34,881 bases of DNA from Oxalobacteraceae bacterium (GTDB taxonomy: Bacteria > Pseudomonadota > Gammaproteobacteria > Burkholderiales > Burkholderiaceae_D), in assembly GCA_947454475.1 (NCBI GenBank), contig CANGLD010000004.1, forward strand, positions 1 to 34,881, read 5' to 3'. Both the position numbers and the translations under genes were made by a program. The stretch's first letter is position 1, and every line of letters starts with the position of its first letter. The notes under the pieces are model-generated. The model had not been told where the DNA came from, made no database searches, and saw nothing but the letters and a program-made list of their open reading frames with translations. Shown in pieces: positions 18,186 to 25,961 of the stretch.

Positions 18186-19469
18186 ATGTCGAATAACGAA
18201 ACTTTATTTGCACGCGCTCAAAAAAGCACACCAGGTGGTGTTAACTCTCCCGTTCGTGCTTTTCGCTCAGTAGGTGGTACGCCACGTTTTATTACCAAAG
18301 CTGAAGGTCCTTATTTTTGGGATGCTGATAATAAACGCTATATTGATTACATAGGTTCATGGGGTCCTGCAATTGTTGGACACACTCATCCTAAAGTCGT
18401 CAAAGCGGTGCAAGACGCAGCAGCAAAAGGATTGAGTTTTGGTGCACCCACTGAAGGTGAAATTTTAATGGCAGAAAAAATCTGCCAATTAGTTCCTTCG
18501 ATTGAACAAGTCAGACTGGTTTCATCGGGCACAGAAGCCGCAATGAGTGCATTGCGTCTAGCGCGTGGTGCTACGGGTCGCGACACCGTCATTAAATTTG
18601 AAGGTTGTTACCACGGCCATGCTGATTCCTTATTAGTCAAAGCAGGTAGTGGACTACTCACTTTTGGCAATCCTACTTCTTCCGGCGTACCTGCTGATTT
18701 TGCTAAGCACACTATGGTGCTTGACTATAATAATTGCGAACAACTAGAAGAAGTTTTTAAATCTAAAGGTTCAACCATTGCTTGCGTTATTGTTGAACCG
18801 GTTGCAGGCAATATGAATTTATTACCTGCCTCACTAGAATTTTTGCAAACTATGCGTCGCCTCTGTAGTCAGCATGGTGCTTTGTTATTGTTTGATGAAG
18901 TGATGTCTGGATTTCGTGTTGCACTAGGTGGCGCGCAATCAATTTATGGCGTTACGCCTGATATGACAGTGCTTGGTAAAGTCATAGGTGGTGGACTACC
19001 TGTTGCTGCTTTTGGTGGGCGTGCAGATTTAATGCAGCATTTAGCACCTATCGGTGGTGTGTATCAAGCAGGTACCTTATCGGGCAATCCGGTTGCGGTT
19101 GCAGCAGGTATGGCGACTTTAGAAATTATTCAACAACCTGGTTTTTATGAATCACTCACCACGCAAACTAAAAAGCTCACAGATGGTATGAGTGCAGCAG
19201 CGAAAGAAGCAGGCATAGATTTTTGTGCTAATGCAGTGGGCGGCATGTTTGGTTTGTATTTCACATCTCAAGTACCAACCAATTATGCTGAGATGATGCA
19301 CTGCGATAAAAATCGCTTTAATACCTTCTTCCACTTGATGCTAGATCGCGGCGTCTATCTGGCACCCTCTGCGTTTGAAGCAGGTTTCGTGTCTGCTCAA
19401 CATGATGATGTCGTCATCAATGAAACTTTACGTTGCGCACGTGAAGCTTTTGCTCAAGTCGCGGCATAG
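18186..19469 (+). CDS. hemL: glutamate-1-semialdehyde 2,1-aminomutase
   Basis: PLP enzyme making 5-aminolevulinate from glutamate-1-semialdehyde, the C5 route to heme, in the cytoplasm. The PLP lysine is K265 in [10 protein letters not shown], the same number as in E. coli. Other signatures: [12 protein letters not shown] at the N-terminus, [23 protein letters not shown], and [10 protein letters not shown] with its PLP-ring Asp. The length of 427 is standard. ATG 18186 is unambiguous although the upstream sequence is only A-rich. The gene is followed by a strong bidirectional terminator (19521-19562). Confidence 0.97.
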   Translation: MSNNETLFARAQKSTPGGVNSPVRAFRSVGGTPRFITKAEGPYFWDADNKRYIDYIGSWGPAIVGHTHPKVVKAVQDAAAKGLSFGAPTEGEILMAEKICQLVPSIEQVRLVSSGTEAAMSALRLARGATGRDTVIKFEGCYHGHADSLLVKAGSGLLTFGNPTSSGVPADFAKHTMVLDYNNCEQLEEVFKSKGSTIACVIVEPVAGNMNLLPASLEFLQTMRRLCSQHGALLLFDEVMSGFRVALGGAQSIYGVTPDMTVLGKVIGGGLPVAAFGGRADLMQHLAPIGGVYQAGTLSGNPVAVAAGMATLEIIQQPGFYESLTTQTKKLTDGMSAAAKEAGIDFCANAVGGMFGLYFTSQVPTNYAEMMHCDKNRFNTFFHLMLDRGVYLAPSAFEAGFVSAQHDDVVINETLRCAREAFAQVAA

Positions 19470-19520
19470 TAAATATTGACTGCGTAATAAAAATTATTGC
19501 AGCAAAAAATTTACGAAAAA

Positions 19521-19562
19521 AAATGGTGGATTACCTCGTTATGGAATCCACCATTTATTTTT
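19521..19562. terminator. bidirectional rho-independent terminator hemL / corA
   Basis: AAATGGTGGATT (19521-19532) pairs perfectly with AATCCACCATTT (19545-19556), and the loop adds a CC/GG pair. An A-run precedes the stem and TTTATTTTTT follows, giving a T-tract on both strands. The position between two convergent gene ends fits exactly. Confidence 0.85.
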
Positions 19563-19584
19563 TCTGACTTCACAGCGCACTTTA

Positions 19585-20550
19585 TTACTTCAACCATCCT
19601 CTGTATCTGAAATACCAAAATGGCGTGATTGCACTTGCTAACATCAGCAATAAAGCAAACGGATAACCCCAACTCCAATCTAATTCCGGCAACCAGCGGA
19701 AATTCATGCCATAAATACTAGCAATCAAAGTAGGTGGCAAAAACGCGACCGATGCGACAGAAAATATTTTAATAATTTTATTCTGATTAATATTAATGAA
19801 ACCTACAGTTGCATCCATTAAGAAGTTAATCTTATCGAATAAAAAAGCAGTGTGTCCATCAAGTGATTCAATGTCACGCAAAATCTGTCGTGCATCATCA
19901 AATTGATCTGCGTTTAATAAACGACCCCGCATCATGAAACTTACTGCACGACGTGTATCCATCATGTTGCGTCGTATACGACCATTCAAATCTTCTTCAC
20001 GCGCCATGGCATTCAGTAATTCAGCCGCATCTTGGTCACTAATGTCTTTCTGTAAAACGCTATGACTGACATCTTCAAGATTTTGATAAATGCCTTCCAA
20101 CGCATCTGCAGAATATTCCACATCCGTTGCATATAAATCTAACAGCACATCTTTGAAGTCACCAATGGAACCGGGACGTGATCGTGCACGCATACGCACC
20201 AAACGAAAGACTGGCAAATCATCGTTATGCATAGAAAACAATAAATTCTTAGCCAGTATGAATGCAACTGTCACCACACGTGATTTATCGTCTTCAACCT
20301 CTAGCAAGAAGTCTGAGCGCAAATGCAAATCGCCATTATCTGCTTCGTAATAGCGTGCAGACGCTTCGATGTCTTTTACTTCATCTTCATCCGGTAAGGT
20401 CACGCCGTAAATACTACGTACCCAATCACGCTCTTCATCGGTAGGATCAGTTAAGTCAACCCAAATAGGCGCAGCGCGCTCAAGATCGGATCTGGTCTCA
20501 ATATTGACCTGACTGAGTCGTCCGCCTTGCAATACAAATACATTAATCAT
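19585..20550 (-). CDS. corA: CorA-type magnesium/cobalt transporter
   Basis: Pentameric inner-membrane channel for Mg2+ (also Co2+ and Ni2+). A large acidic and helical cytoplasmic domain (residues 1 to about 255) is followed by two membrane segments (about 260-280 and 295-314). The signature YGMNF lies at the end of the first, and the C-terminus is basic (FRYRGWLK). The length of 321 is typical. The ATG at 20550 has AGGAGA 6-7 bases upstream, a strong ribosome binding site, directly preceded by an inverted repeat. The 295-base upstream region looks structured and could regulate expression (see 20562-20578, 20635-20705 and 20641-20671). Confidence 0.95.
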   Translation of the reverse strand: MINVFVLQGGRLSQVNIETRSDLERAAPIWVDLTDPTDEERDWVRSIYGVTLPDEDEVKDIEASARYYEADNGDLHLRSDFLLEVEDDKSRVVTVAFILAKNLLFSMHNDDLPVFRLVRMRARSRPGSIGDFKDVLLDLYATDVEYSADALEGIYQNLEDVSHSVLQKDISDQDAAELLNAMAREEDLNGRIRRNMMDTRRAVSFMMRGRLLNADQFDDARQILRDIESLDGHTAFLFDKINFLMDATVGFININQNKIIKIFSVASVAFLPPTLIASIYGMNFRWLPELDWSWGYPFALLLMLASAITPFWYFRYRGWLK

Positions 20551-20561
20551 GGGCTCTCCTG

Positions 20562-20578
20562 ACCGTAACGAGTACGGT
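20562..20578 (-). repeat. inverted repeat abutting the corA ribosome binding site
   Basis: ACCGTA (20562-20567) and TACGGT (20573-20578) form perfect 6-base arms around a 5-base loop. On the minus strand the stem ends immediately before CAGGAGA, the corA ribosome binding site. It could modulate ribosome access or be an operator. Confidence 0.5.
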
Positions 20579-20634
20579 TTGAACTGCGCAAATTTATTTG
20601 CAGTTGATTATTTTCAGGGGGCGCAGCAACTTAG

Positions 20635-20705
20635 CTACATGCGCCTACTCACCATGCAAAGTGAGAGGCGCCCAAGAACTACATGAGGAGGGAGGAGCTC
20701 TCACC
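20635..20705 (-). repeat. two direct copies of GGTGAG-n-CATGTAG in corA leader
   Basis: On the minus strand the first copy has GGTGAG at 20705-20700 and CATGTAG at 20685-20679. The second has GGTGAG at 20653-20648 and CATGTAG at 20641-20635. Both are followed by a T/G-rich stretch ending in GCGCC. The spacers differ (14 and 6 bases), so this is a motif duplication rather than a recent exact repeat. Confidence 0.55.
20641..20671 (-). repeat. strong hairpin in corA leader
   Basis: GCGCCT-a-CTCAC (20641-20652) is complementary to GTGAG-AGGCGC (20661-20671). This is an 11-pair GC-rich stem with one bulged base and an 8-base loop. On the minus strand the loop-side arm contains the second GGTGAG copy. 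No T-run follows, so it is not an intrinsic terminator by itself. Confidence 0.65.
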
Positions 20706-20779
20706 GAGGTCGCTGTAAGACGACTGGTGATGGTATAAGGGACTACCCAAGTGGGGTCTCCGGTAACAAAAACAGCGCA

Positions 20780-20808
20780 AGTTTACTTTCATAGAGAGGA
20801 TGAGGCAA
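20780..20808 (-). promoter_or_regulatory. possible sigma-70 promoter for corA leader
   Basis: On the minus strand TTGCCT (20808-20803) and TAAACT (20785-20780) are 17 bases apart, each matching 4 of 6 consensus positions. Transcription would begin near 20773, at the outer arm of the structured leader, giving about 220 untranslated bases before corA. The moderate score means this is only a candidate. Confidence 0.35.
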
Positions 20809-20845
20809 GCAAGAATAGAAACAAACAGCCTTGTATGACCAACTC

Positions 20846-21535
20846 TTACGGCAAATCGGCACTATTCATACGCTGCATGATCAACGCAGTGCGACGATTC
20901 AGATAATTAGAATCTAAATGTCGACCAAAATAGCGTGGATTAGGCAGCATCACAGCCAACCGCGCCGCTTCCTGAGGACCTAGTGCTGCTGCAGGCACAC
21001 CAAAATAACGACGCGCTGCGGCTTCAGCACCAAATACGCCATTCCCCCACTCCACTACATTCAAATAAATTTCGAATATGCGTTGTTTATCCATCATTAT
21101 TTCAAGCATGAAAGTAATCATCATCTCTTCTGCTTTACGCAAATAACTGCGCTCACCTGAAAGAAAAAGATTTTTTGCGAGCTGTTGAGTGATGGTTGAT
21201 CCACCCGACACAATCTTGCCTTTTTTCGCGTTCTTTACATAGGCCTTTTGTAAAGCATCCCAATCCACACCTTCATGCTCTGCAAAATTTGCATCTTCTG
21301 ACGCAATAATGGCGCGCTTAAGATTATTTGAAATACGATTGTAGGGAACCCACTGATGCTGCAATTTTATTTCAGGTTTTTTTTCTTGCAAGCGCTCTAA
21401 TTGAGTTCGCATAAATGAGGTGGAGGTTGGATTGTGATCCACCCACCACCATATATGCAGCAAATACCAAAACTGCACTAAGACTACGAGTGCAACTGGA
21501 AAGCCTAAAACCAATAGAATAATTTTTTTCTTCAT
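20846..21535 (-). CDS. mtgA: monofunctional biosynthetic peptidoglycan transglycosylase
   Basis: GT51 glycosyltransferase polymerising lipid II into glycan strands on the periplasmic face of the inner membrane. A single N-terminal membrane anchor covers residues 4-27. The catalytic Glu is E80 in SEDANFAEHEG, followed by GGSTITQQLAKN, KAEEMMIT and NVVEWG, the standard order of GT51 motifs. There is no transpeptidase domain, so it is MtgA rather than a class A PBP. ATG 21535 (229 residues) is chosen because it overlaps the aroE stop as ATGA. ATG 21565 would extend it by ten residues into aroE. Confidence 0.95.
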   Translation of the reverse strand: MKKKIILLVLGFPVALVVLVQFWYLLHIWWWVDHNPTSTSFMRTQLERLQEKKPEIKLQHQWVPYNRISNNLKRAIIASEDANFAEHEGVDWDALQKAYVKNAKKGKIVSGGSTITQQLAKNLFLSGERSYLRKAEEMMITFMLEIMMDKQRIFEIYLNVVEWGNGVFGAEAAARRYFGVPAAALGPQEAARLAVMLPNPRYFGRHLDSNYLNRRTALIMQRMNSADLP

Positions 21536-22368
21536 GAAGATTGATCTAGCTGTGATCGCAACCATGTATAAACTGCTGCAGTATCAGGACGCACACCACG
21601 CCACAATTCAAAAGACTCCGCTGCTTGCTCTATCAACATACCCAAACCATCGCGCACAGTAGATTGTTGTTTGCTAGCCCATTGCATAAAACGAGTTGGC
21701 TTTGCACCATACATCATGTCGTAAGCAAAACTTTGTTTATTGAGTAAAGATGAAGAGATATTCGGCACACTGTCAGATAGGCTAGCAGATGTCGCATTAA
21801 TCACCACATCGAATTCACCACTTAAAGCTTCAAAACTACTTGCAGCTAATGCGACCAAATGACCATGAAAATGCGCAAGCAAGTCTTGCGCTTTTTGTAC
21901 AGTACGATTTGCCACTACCAATTCTGCAGGCAATTCTGACAGCAAGGGCAAGATCACACCACGAGCAGCACCACCTGCGCCTAATAATAAAATTCGACTA
22001 CCTTGGAGTGATACACCCGCATTCACGACTAGGTCGCGAACCAAACCAACACCATCTGTGTTGTCTCCTAAAATTTTATCGCCTTCAAATTTAAGCGTAT
22101 TCACTGCACCGGCTGCATGCGCACGTGGTGTTAAATCAGTCGCGATCTGGTAGGCATCTAATTTAAACGGCAATGTGACATTCGCTCCACGCACACCCTT
22201 TGCAATTAAGTCCTTAATGGCGCCTTCAAATCCATCAACGGGAACCAATAAGCGTTCATAACTCAGCGCTTGCTGCGTTTGCAATGCAAACTGCGTATGA
22301 ATTGCTGGTGACTTACTATGCTCAATAGGGTTACCTATAACAACATAGTGATCGTGTGCTTGGCTCAA
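21532..22368 (-). CDS. aroE: shikimate 5-dehydrogenase
   Basis: NADPH-dependent reduction of 3-dehydroshikimate to shikimate, the fourth step of the aromatic pathway. Substrate site: NPIEHSKSP (13-21), ANVTLPFK with catalytic K69, and DNTDG with D105. The nucleotide-binding turn is GAGGAARG, and NRT follows. The length of 278 is normal. The start is TTG 22368. It overlaps the stop of the upstream gene as TTGA and has AAAGGA 8 bases before it, and no ATG is nearby, so the TTG start is well supported. It is flanked by the TonB-like gene and mtgA with 4-base overlaps on both sides, which points to one transcript and coupled translation. Confidence 0.96.
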   Translation of the reverse strand: MSQAHDHYVVIGNPIEHSKSPAIHTQFALQTQQALSYERLLVPVDGFEGAIKDLIAKGVRGANVTLPFKLDAYQIATDLTPRAHAAGAVNTLKFEGDKILGDNTDGVGLVRDLVVNAGVSLQGSRILLLGAGGAARGVILPLLSELPAELVVANRTVQKAQDLLAHFHGHLVALAASSFEALSGEFDVVINATSASLSDSVPNISSSLLNKQSFAYDMMYGAKPTRFMQWASKQQSTVRDGLGMLIEQAAESFELWRGVRPDTAAVYTWLRSQLDQSS

Positions 22369-23258
22369 TTGGCATCCTTTTGATTCGTAGTTGTGAGCAC
22401 ATCATCTTTAGAAAAAGAAAAGCGCGTTACAATTTCCCATACCCGTGTTTTGCCTTGCGCATTAATCTCGGGAGGTAAAGTAGTAAACGGAGCTGCACTA
22501 CGCACTATCGCTAACGCAGCATTATCTAAAATAGGATTACCTGAACTACGTTCAACTCGTGGACCACCTTCCACCATATATAAGGATCCATCTTGAAAGA
22601 TGGGTATATACATCACCAACTCTCCATATAATTTTTTTCCATTTTGCTGCGGAAAGCGTGCCGTTCCTATCGTTTCTATTCGTTTTTGTACAGCCGCATA
22701 ATACAAAGCATAATTCACCGCTTTAGTACTGGGCGTGATTTGTGTTTTAACTGGACGCTTGTTGTAATCTTGTATGCGCTGCGCTATCTCAGCTTCTCTG
22801 CGTGCTAAAGCCAATGCTTCTTCTTGTTGTTTTGCGCTTAACGCTGCATCGGGCTGCTGCGATTTAGTTTTATCTGTTAATTGCTTCACGCGTTGTGGCG
22901 TTTTCGTTGCCATCTGAGCGAGAACGCGATTTTGCATTTGCTCAAGCTCTGCAATACGTTTGCGACGCGCTTCTAATGCACTACCCTCTACCGATTTTTT
23001 CATATCTGGCAAAGGTGATTTTGCTCGCCCTTCTTTTGCATCACCCCCACCATTCAGATTCGCTTGTGCCAACGCATCGGCTTTGAGTGGTGCTTGCTGA
23101 TGACTGGAATTAACAAGAATAATTTCTAATGCAGGATCTAAGGGCTTAAAACGAAATGGCTCTGGCGCGACAAAATGTATGCACAATAGAATGACATGCA
23201 GCAGCAGCGATACACCGACCGCTATCGTTAATGAACGATTTGGTGGCGGTGTATGCAT
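22365..23258 (-). CDS. TonB/TolA-like energy-transducer family protein
   Basis: 297 residues from ATG 23258, one base after the upstream exoribonuclease stop. One N-terminal membrane segment (about residues 10-31) follows a short basic-Pro lead. A Gln/Lys/Glu/Ala-rich, probably helical periplasmic linker follows (about 85-180; runs such as ARRKRIAELEQMQNR), more like TolA than the Pro-rich TonB. The C-terminal domain (about 200-280) has the TonB-type pattern YGELVMYIPIFQDGSLYMVE and LDNAALAIVRSAAPF. No exbB, exbD or receptor gene is adjacent. It may couple an inner-membrane motor to an outer-membrane partner, but the partner is unknown. Confidence 0.8.
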   Translation of the reverse strand: MHTPPPNRSLTIAVGVSLLLHVILLCIHFVAPEPFRFKPLDPALEIILVNSSHQQAPLKADALAQANLNGGGDAKEGRAKSPLPDMKKSVEGSALEARRKRIAELEQMQNRVLAQMATKTPQRVKQLTDKTKSQQPDAALSAKQQEEALALARREAEIAQRIQDYNKRPVKTQITPSTKAVNYALYYAAVQKRIETIGTARFPQQNGKKLYGELVMYIPIFQDGSLYMVEGGPRVERSSGNPILDNAALAIVRSAAPFTTLPPEINAQGKTRVWEIVTRFSFSKDDVLTTTNQKDAN

Positions 23259-23259
23259 C

Positions 23260-25320
23260 TTATTCCGTGTTGACAGGAGATGTAGCATGCACCCCCGCTG
23301 ATGGATGTTGTGTCACTTGCTCATCCTGATTTAAATTCTCACTTATATTCTCTGTTACATTCTCTTCCGCTTCTTCATCAGCTAATTCACTCTCATCGTT
23401 AGCAAGCTCTGATTTCACTACCTCTAGCAGGCGTGCTTGCACAGATAAATCAACTTCATCACTACCTAACAATTCCAACTTAACTTGTGATCCACGCGCT
23501 AGTGTGGGCAAGCTAGGCATTTGTATGACTAAAGGAATCTCAGTTAAGCGCAGCATTTCATCTTTTAAAACGACCGCATCCACATTGCGTTGTGATTCTT
23601 GTCGCTGCGATTCCTGCTTTAACCAACGCAAACACCAATAACGCTCCATGGTGTTTTGAAAATCTGCATAGGCTGCATAGGCGCCATCAAATGCAGAAAC
23701 TATCGCGAATAAATCTGCATCTTTAGGTTTGAATGGCGCGACCAAAGGCGCAGTGACAGAGTGTGAAACACAGGCCATGATCTGCCATTGATTCACTAAA
23801 TCGGTATAGCGTCGTAGTGGTGATGTACTCCAAGCGTATTGATCTACACCTAGACCTTGATGCGGTGCTGCATGTGTTTGCATGCGCACTTGTAGTCGAG
23901 ATGACCAGCCATTCCCACCGCCCTGCGCACGATAAATGCCAGGCACGCCACACTCATGCATTAATTTTCCCCAACTACTATTAGCGAAAATCATTAACTC
24001 AGCAACGATTTTATCCAGTGGTGCGCCACGCTTTCTACGCGTGATGGTGACAGTCTCATCTTCTACATAAAAATTAAAATCTACACGATTATTTTGCTCA
24101 GGACGCAAACCAAACTCTTCGCGTTTTTTCATGCGACCTTGTTCTAGCACTTGCGCCCATTGCCAAAGCACACTGATTTCATTTTTAAATGGATAGTCTC
24201 CTTCGCCATTTTGCAAAGCTTCTTCTGTAACCAAGTCATCTAAATCGTTGTGGCGTAAATTTGCTGCTACTGGCACTTGCTCTATCACTGTCTTCGTAGA
24301 TCGTACCGACCAGTCATCTTTATTTAAGGTGACATATAAAGAGAGTGCTGGCCTAGGTAAGCCTTCTGCTAATGTAAATAGGTTAACAAACTCATCTGGC
24401 AACATCGTTATTTTGTCACCAGGCATATACACCGTACTCATACGTGATCGCGCAATCACATCAATTGCATCATCTCTTTGTATGGCTAAAGCAGGTGCTG
24501 CGATATGTATGCCTATACAAATATCACCATCTGATAAATGCTGCACCGAGAAAGCATCATCAATCTCTGTGGTTGTCACATCATCAATTGAAAAAGCTTG
24601 CACACTTGCCATAGGAAGTTCAGGCGCACTTGGCAATGTGATCGCAGGAAAACCTCGTCCCTTAGGAAACTGCTCTAATAAAAATTTAGAGAAATGTAAT
24701 TGCAAGGTATTCGGTATGGCCCCTACCGTTAACATCAGTCTTGCAGGTGTTGTTTGCAATGCGGTGCATGCCGCTTCTAATGCTTTGTACTCAATCGTAT
24801 TTTTATCAGGCTTAAATAATAATTGCGGCATCATGCTAGCCATAGAAGCTGGTAACTTACCTGCCTTGAGTTCTTCTACATAGGTCGCTTGTAGTATGGC
24901 CTGCTGTTTTTTCTTTTCCAAGCCGAGTAGTGCTGCTTGCAATGAAGCTTGCGGTGCAGCTTTATAACGGCCTTTACCTTTTTTGTAAAAATAAATCGGT
25001 GCAGTGGAAAGCTTCATTAACAAACCGGCTGCTTCTTGTGGCTCAGGTTTATGTCCGAAATATTCCATACCTAGATCAGCAAAATCAAATTCCTGCTCAC
25101 CTGCTACTTCCCATAAAAAAGCGGTGTCCATATCTTTTGCTAAATCACTAGCAAGCGACATTAATTCACTAGGAGTAGGGCTAGCAAACTGCAACAAGAC
25201 ATCACGTGCACGCACTTTAGTGCGCTTGCCCGAAGGTGTTTCGACTTGATAAGCCTCACCCTGCTGGGACAAGATGGCGCCCACTTTGAAGTCACCGGCT
25301 TCTTCAAAAAATAAATTCAT
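23260..25320 (-). CDS. RNB-domain 3'-5' exoribonuclease (RNase II family)
   Basis: Processive single-strand RNA exonuclease, 686 residues. The RNB active-site stretch FSIDDVTTTEIDDAF contains three of the four catalytic acids; the position of RNase II Asp207 is Glu. The conserved substrate arginine lies in STSPLRRYTDL. The N-terminal 230 residues replace the usual cold-shock domains and begin VGAILSQQGEAYQVETPSGKR, an SH3-like barrel. The last 70 residues are very acidic (EEAEENVTENISENLNQDE) and low in complexity. ATG 25320 is the start. It is shorter than RNase R (about 800) and lacks its basic tail, so it is an RNase II-like member of the betaproteobacterial type. Confidence 0.9.
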   Translation of the reverse strand: MNLFFEEAGDFKVGAILSQQGEAYQVETPSGKRTKVRARDVLLQFASPTPSELMSLASDLAKDMDTAFLWEVAGEQEFDFADLGMEYFGHKPEPQEAAGLLMKLSTAPIYFYKKGKGRYKAAPQASLQAALLGLEKKKQQAILQATYVEELKAGKLPASMASMMPQLLFKPDKNTIEYKALEAACTALQTTPARLMLTVGAIPNTLQLHFSKFLLEQFPKGRGFPAITLPSAPELPMASVQAFSIDDVTTTEIDDAFSVQHLSDGDICIGIHIAAPALAIQRDDAIDVIARSRMSTVYMPGDKITMLPDEFVNLFTLAEGLPRPALSLYVTLNKDDWSVRSTKTVIEQVPVAANLRHNDLDDLVTEEALQNGEGDYPFKNEISVLWQWAQVLEQGRMKKREEFGLRPEQNNRVDFNFYVEDETVTITRRKRGAPLDKIVAELMIFANSSWGKLMHECGVPGIYRAQGGGNGWSSRLQVRMQTHAAPHQGLGVDQYAWSTSPLRRYTDLVNQWQIMACVSHSVTAPLVAPFKPKDADLFAIVSAFDGAYAAYADFQNTMERYWCLRWLKQESQRQESQRNVDAVVLKDEMLRLTEIPLVIQMPSLPTLARGSQVKLELLGSDEVDLSVQARLLEVVKSELANDESELADEEAEENVTENISENLNQDEQVTQHPSAGVHATSPVNTE

Positions 25321-25381
25321 TGCTTACTTTAGTCGTTGTATTTGTTTGCTCAATTGCTTACGCGATAAATCACGCATAACA

Positions 25382-25951
25382 CTAAGCATGACCGCAAAAT
25401 GCGATAACTTCATCGATGTACTTATCAAAATCTGAAATGCCGTGATCGCTACCGTTAATCACTAATTGTCGTGCGCCTTGATAATGTTCAGTCATGCTAT
25501 GCCAATCTAATACTTCATCGCCCGTTGCAGCCACTAAAAAATAGCGTTCTGGTTGTGTGATGTTAGTCACAGCGATGGCTTCTAACTCGGCAATGTATTC
25601 TGTTTTAAACTCGAAAGGCTCATTAGCATGCCATGTTGTGAGTGCGCCCACATGATCTTGTAAATCTTGTGCTGGTCTTACAGCAGGATTAAGTAACACT
25701 GCTCTACAACCTATTTTTTCAGCCAAAGCTGTTGCGTAATATCCGCCCAAAGAAGAACCCACTACAGTTAACGCATCTGCATCGTAGTTGCTCGCTAAAT
25801 TCTCAATTAATTGCATAGCGGAGGCAGGTGAAGCAGGCAATTGTGGGCAAATAAATTGGTCTACTATTCCGCAAGCTTCACAATGTGAACGCATCATGCG
25901 GGCTTTAAAAGATGCAGGTGAAGATCGAAAGCCATGCAGATAAAGAATCAT
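25382..25951 (-). CDS. yqiA: YqiA/YcfP family alpha/beta hydrolase
   Basis: 189 residues. It opens MILYLHGFRSSPAS, has the nucleophile elbow GSSLGGYYA (S67), an acidic residue in TGDEVLDW and the catalytic His in NGSDHGISDF, so the catalytic triad is complete. YqiA of E. coli is an esterase acting on short acyl esters in vitro; the natural substrate is unknown. ATG 25951 is the start. It lies 10 bases after the mpl stop and 61 bases before the exoribonuclease gene, on the same strand. Confidence 0.9.
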   Translation of the reverse strand: MILYLHGFRSSPASFKARMMRSHCEACGIVDQFICPQLPASPASAMQLIENLASNYDADALTVVGSSLGGYYATALAEKIGCRAVLLNPAVRPAQDLQDHVGALTTWHANEPFEFKTEYIAELEAIAVTNITQPERYFLVAATGDEVLDWHSMTEHYQGARQLVINGSDHGISDFDKYIDEVIAFCGHA

Positions 25952-25961
25952 GAATAGAATG

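Larger units (their letters stand above)
20551..20845 (-). promoter_or_regulatory. candidate structured 5' leader of corA
   Basis: This 295-base gap between mtgA and corA, both on the minus strand, is less AT-rich than other gaps and dense in complementary segments. From 5' to 3' on the minus strand: a promoter-like pair; CGCTGT (20777-20772) complementary to ACAGCG (20716-20711); TTACCGGAG (20766-20758) against CTCGGTGA (20708-20701) with one bulge; a hairpin at 20671-20641; and an inverted repeat beside the ribosome binding site. Two direct copies of GGTGAG-n-CATGTAG are embedded. I compared it mentally with the M-box (ykoK), yybP-ykoY, cobalamin and 6S consensus and found no convincing full match. 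The function is inferred from position and structure only. Confidence 0.5.

Noticed and set aside
20683-20718. Short plus-strand frame following GAGGAGGGAGGAG-like purine tract upstream of mtgA
   Set aside because: Eleven codons, no ribosome binding site before its ATG, and it runs antisense to the likely corA leader. The purine tract is explained by the leader's C/T-rich complement.
20551-20845. M-box (ykoK) magnesium riboswitch before corA
   Set aside because: The minus strand has GGTGAGAGCTCCT, close to the M-box GGTGAGGCTCCT, but the partner AGCTC segment and the internal GACGCCAAUGGGU-like stretch are missing, so I did not call it. A covariance search would settle it.
24248-24883. 211-codon plus-strand frame opposite the RNB gene
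   Set aside because: It is a shadow of the catalytic domain of the exoribonuclease with no recognisable motif.
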